Shown here one piece after another: positions 61,370 to 64,000 of a stretch of DNA of 64,000 nt. Under the pieces are notes generated by a model. That model saw nothing but the letters and a program-made list of their open reading frames with translations. It had not been told where the DNA came from and searched no databases. The DNA is taken from NCBI RefSeq assembly GCF_004208415.1, contig NZ_CP035758.1:7192001-7256000 (forward strand), read 5' to 3'. Positions within the stretch are counted from its first letter, which is position 1. Every line of letters begins with the position of its first letter. A program made the translations under genes and the position numbers. Origin of the DNA: Ktedonosporobacter rubrisoli (lineage in GTDB: Bacteria; Chloroflexota; Ktedonobacteria; Ktedonobacterales; Ktedonobacteraceae).

Positions 61370-62653
61370 TCAGGCAACCCAGTTCCAGAGCACGAATAGC
61401 AGGGTGTTCAGGACAAAAAAAGTAAGCCAGATCACCTCAAAGGCTCTTCTCGCCATCGATCGCGCGCTCCATAATGCCAGCATTACGCCTACAGGAAACA
61501 TGATCAGCAGGAAACGTGGTGCAGAGGCCAGGGCATGGCCGGGCCACGGATAGAGCAGCGAGAAGAGGGCAACTGCCAGGGCGAAAATGAGGTAGTCCAG
61601 CGGGAGGCGTTTCCAGCCGGCGATAATAATGGCCAGGGGCCCAATGGTAAAGATCAGGTCAGTCAGGTTACGGGCATCGCATCCGTGTGTTGTAAACAGG
61701 AGATTATATATAGCTTCAAAGGTTCCCATCCAGGGCCAGGTAATATGTCGTCCCCATATGTGTTCTTCGCCGTGGCTGAAAAGCCAGGGATCTTGCCAGT
61801 TGATCCAGAGGTAGAGCATGTATAGGCCGAGGGCCAGCGGAATGAAAGTCATTGGGAGCAGGGCGTTGAGCATCGCCCGCCATCGTCCCTCTTTGAAAAT
61901 GCTCTGTTTGTGCTCAAACCAGGCCCGCAGCTCCACCCAGAAATGTTTGAGGAAAGCCACCGAGAAGAGCAGCAGTAAGATGATGCCGGTGCCACGCGTC
62001 AGAATAGCGCCTGCGCCGCACAGGCCTGCTAACCACCAGTCAAGTGGCCGGCCTCGTCGTAAGAAGCATAAGCTTCCCAGGCAGAACATCAGGAAAAGCG
62101 ATTCGCTGTAGCCCAGGAAGAAAAAGACTGCAAAGGGATGAAAAGCGAGGAAGAAGAGGCTTCTTCGGGCTATCACATCTCCAAAATCGTTGCATACAAG
62201 GCGATAGAGCAAGATCGATGCAATAAAGAAGCTGAGATTGGAGATGAGCAGGCTGGCAATATAATGGGCGATGAATGAGCCGCCAAAGAGCAGCCCGAAC
62301 CCATGGATCAAGAGCGGATAGAGGGGGAAAAAGGCTGCCGTATATGGATGATGGAGGTGATATCCCGCCATATCCATTCTGTAGCCGCCATAACCATAAT
62401 AGGCGATGCCAAGAAAGTGGGTGGCGTCAAACTGTAGCCAGGAATTCATGCACAGGCCCACGTCGCGCAGACATTCATGAACGCGCAGGCCGTGAGGGGA
62501 AATAGTTAGTTCAGGATTGTTGACGAGCAGACGGCTCCATCCCATATAGGTGCATATGAAGATGAGTAAGCGGCTGAGGAGGAAAATGCCAGTTGCTTCC
62601 TTCCACGCATCTTTCCCCCCGGGAAAAGAGATTTTCTTGAAAAGAGCTATAAT
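61370..62653 (-). CDS. PIG-V-like mannosyltransferase (GT-C), probable AUU start
   Basis: About 427 residues with ten or more membrane helices. The loop FDATHFLGIAYYGYGGYRMD then FFPLYPLLIHGF resembles the W-D-A-x-H-Y/F catalytic region of PIG-V/GT76-type polyprenyl-phosphate mannose transferases. The first ATG of the frame is at 62545, but 36 codons upstream remain coding-like (GKDAWKEATGIFLLSRLLIFI, a plausible first helix). No ATG, GTG or TTG lies among them; an ATT at 62653 has AGAAAGGA (62669-62662) eight bases upstream, so initiation at AUU is proposed. Confidence 0.75.
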   Translation of the reverse strand: MIALFKKISFPGGKDAWKEATGIFLLSRLLIFICTYMGWSRLLVNNPELTISPHGLRVHECLRDVGLCMNSWLQFDATHFLGIAYYGYGGYRMDMAGYHLHHPYTAAFFPLYPLLIHGFGLLFGGSFIAHYIASLLISNLSFFIASILLYRLVCNDFGDVIARRSLFFLAFHPFAVFFFLGYSESLFLMFCLGSLCFLRRGRPLDWWLAGLCGAGAILTRGTGIILLLLFSVAFLKHFWVELRAWFEHKQSIFKEGRWRAMLNALLPMTFIPLALGLYMLYLWINWQDPWLFSHGEEHIWGRHITWPWMGTFEAIYNLLFTTHGCDARNLTDLIFTIGPLAIIIAGWKRLPLDYLIFALAVALFSLLYPWPGHALASAPRFLLIMFPVGVMLALWSARSMARRAFEVIWLTFFVLNTLLFVLWNWVA

Positions 62654-62745
62654 ATGGCTTATCCTTTCTCTAAAAACTCAGCAAAACATGCGGAACAATT
62701 TAATTGGTCGCGAGTTTGTATAACTTGCGCATATATTTGCAGATT

Positions 62746-62794
62746 TGCACCTACGAATACGAAATGGTAAGGCTGATTATTTCGCGTAGGTGCA
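62746..62794. repeat. Long inverted repeat
   Basis: TGCACCTACG (62746-62755) pairs with CGTAGGTGCA (62785-62794), and CGAAAT with ATTTCG inside, giving a 16-pair hairpin with a four-base bulge. Confidence 0.65.
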
Positions 62795-62974
62795 TCTTTG
62801 CCCTTTGGATAGGGCTAGAATGAGCATGGGCAGTTAGTTCTGCCAGATCCACCGACTTCTTGTATAAGCACATTTTTTTGGACGTTTGATAACGTATGAG
62901 GTAACATAATTGCTGATGCTTTTCTGATATTTTCTCGTTATTGTGCTGTCTGCTAACGCTGGGGAGAGGGGAGA

Positions 62975-63013
62975 GGGATTGTTAAGGGCAAGCCCTTAAC
63001 AATCCCTTTTTTT
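62975..63013 (+). terminator. Strong intrinsic terminator without an upstream gene
   Basis: GGGATTGTTAAGGG (62975-62988) pairs perfectly with 62993-63006 around CAAG, followed by seven T. All annotated genes for 1.7 kb upstream are on the other strand, so it ends an unknown plus-strand transcript. Confidence 0.88.
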
Positions 63014-63310
63014 AGAAGATTAAGAGATGCTAAATTCAAGCATTTTTCCCTGGCAGTTGATCCTAGAAAATGCTGAAAGCACTTTTTTCTGCTCTGACTA
63101 TAAGTAGCGAAAGAACGTAATGGACGTTGAGTTATTAAATTTCTATATATATGGATTTATCAAAATTGGGTTGGAGTTGCATGGAGTTGTATGAAATTGC
63201 AAAGAGTTGTTAATAACTGCAATACAATGCTAGAAGCTTATTTATTGACAAACACTGATTTAAAGATATTATTACACACAAATAAACTTAACATTTTAGA
63301 AAGAAACGAT

Positions 63311-63520
63311 ATGCCAACTCTTCGCCAATATAGGTTGGATTTAGGCTGGAGCATTACAATGCTGGCGGGTGAAGCAAGGATATCACGCAAGTCGGTAATG
63401 GTTGCCGAAAAGGGAGGCTGGATACAGGCACCAACTGCCAAGGCAATCTCAAGTGCGCTCAGCAGAGCATATCGTCGTGAAATCAAACCATGGGAGATTG
63501 AGGGATTGAATATACTCTAA
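63311..63520 (+). CDS. Small HTH (XRE-like) protein, first of a tandem pair
   Basis: 69 residues from ATG 63311, which has GAAAG eight bases upstream; the frame runs 40 codons further with low-complexity residues. MPTLRQYRLDLGWSITMLAG then ISRKSVMVAEKG fits a Cro/XRE helix-turn-helix, and the protein ends EIEGLNIL. It shares length, first residues and last residues with the next gene. The DNA-binding helix differs (SRKSVMVAEK against NPNTVRKAEN), so the two probably recognise different sites. Confidence 0.7.
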   Translation: MPTLRQYRLDLGWSITMLAGEARISRKSVMVAEKGGWIQAPTAKAISSALSRAYRREIKPWEIEGLNIL

Positions 63521-63652
63521 AGCTTTCCAGGAGTACCAGACAGAACCAGCAATTTCACACATTTTTCCCTGGCCTTATTTCACTTAAAATAGGTTCATCT
63601 TTAGCTATTAATAAGCTTAATTTCAGCTGAAAAATGCGCGAATTATAGTATA

Positions 63653-63681
63653 TTGACTCAATATACAATTTATTGTAATCT
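63653..63681 (+). promoter_or_regulatory. Promoter of the second HTH gene
   Basis: TTGACT (63653-63658), 17-bp spacer, TAATCT (63676-63681) in AT-rich sequence, about 80 nt before the gene. Confidence 0.55.
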
Positions 63682-63767
63682 ATTCTTATGATTTGCAAGA
63701 AGACAATATTTAGAAGTATAGTTGCAGCTAGCTGCTAGCTTTCTAAAAACCCATGTTTGGAGGCCAC

Positions 63768-63980
63768 ATGCCAACAATCAAATATTATCGCCGTATTCTG
63801 GGATGGTCCCAATATGATCTAGCTCGTTTAGCGCGCCTTAATCCGAACACGGTGCGTAAGGCAGAGAACGGAAAACCTATCTCAGGGCAGACCGCTATTG
63901 CCATCGTAGATGCATTTAACGAAGCCCTTGGTGAACATATGCTCGTGCGAGATATAGAGGGGCTCAACGTCACGGTCTAG
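63768..63980 (+). CDS. Small HTH (XRE-like) protein, second of a tandem pair
   Basis: 70 residues from ATG 63768, with GGAGG five bases upstream. MPTIKYYRRILGWSQYDLAR, LARLNPNTVRKAENGKPISG and a helical end DIEGLNVTV form a compact XRE domain with nothing else. Likely a DNA-binding regulator of the mini-Cro kind. Paralogue of the preceding gene. Confidence 0.8.
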   Translation: MPTIKYYRRILGWSQYDLARLARLNPNTVRKAENGKPISGQTAIAIVDAFNEALGEHMLVRDIEGLNVTV

Positions 63981-64000
63981 ACGGCGCTATCTTGAGCCGC

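Larger units (their letters stand above)
62654..63310. other. Hairpin-rich gene-free stretch
   Basis: About 650 bp. It holds an inverted repeat at 62746-62794, an orphan plus-strand terminator at 62975-63013, and CATTTTTCCCTGGC at 63041-63054, a motif repeated at 63560-63573 before the second HTH gene. Confidence 0.55.

Noticed and set aside
63191..63310. Forty-codon N-terminal extension of the first HTH protein
   Set aside because: The paralogue starts at the equivalent of 63311 and the extension is low-complexity leader-like sequence.

Overview
The window reads as a piece of a mid-GC bacterial chromosome, most likely a member of the Ktedonobacteria (Chloroflexota). The reasons are indirect: many MalT/LuxR, TetR, MerR, PadR, GntR and WYL regulators, several small SAM methyltransferases, a ScyD/ScyE-type secreted propeller, an ISL3 element, a long orphan TnpB, MITE-like repeats and a purine cluster with unusual gene fusions. 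No rRNA, tRNA, CRISPR array or replication origin was recognised. The taxonomic call is an inference.

Layout. 1-2.2 kb: miaA, a methyltransferase and an orphan Imm51-like protein. 2.3-7.7 kb: a promoter with a long, apparently structured leader, then an MFS transporter, a formylglycine-type sulfatase and its activating enzyme (FGE), which looks like a self-contained sulfate-ester unit. 7.7-14.5 kb (minus strand): TetR, SDR, a MalT-like LuxR regulator, a MerR regulator behind a textbook 19-bp-spacer promoter, and a secreted ScyD/ScyE propeller. 14.7-18.4 kb: a methyltransferase-GNAT gene pair split by an intact 1974-bp ISL3 element with an 8-bp target duplication. 18.5-21.9 kb: a YtrA-like GntR/ABC operon behind a perfect palindromic operator, then a CPBP protease. 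22-26.3 kb: def (minus), tilS, hpt and gpsA. 26.3-29.3 kb: a 590-aa TnpB-type nuclease gene and a luciferase-like monooxygenase.

29.6-40.3 kb is a purine biosynthesis cluster: purL with fused PurS-like domains, a purQ-purM fusion, purC, purF, purD, a class II (metazoan-like) purE and purN. No purK is present, which fits a class II PurE. Two tandem MITE-like repeats split the cluster between purQM and purC; a third copy lies between hpt and gpsA.

40.4-45 kb is a rearranged area in which an SRPBCC/CPBP gene junction has been duplicated around a dihydrofolate-reductase-like gene. It is followed by a gene-poor stretch with two good promoters and an intrinsic terminator that could mark a small RNA. 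45-50.5 kb: a ROK kinase, an adjoining membrane pseudokinase, an isoaspartyl-peptidase gene with a one-base frameshift, and an MFS transporter. 50.9-54.5 kb: an operon of a CoA-transferase/racemase, an M20 peptidase and an aminotransferase. 54.5-62.7 kb: small regulators and enzymes, and a PIG-V-like mannosyltransferase whose reading frame seems to begin at an AUU codon. 62.7-64 kb: a hairpin-rich stretch with an orphan terminator and two tandem 70-residue HTH proteins.
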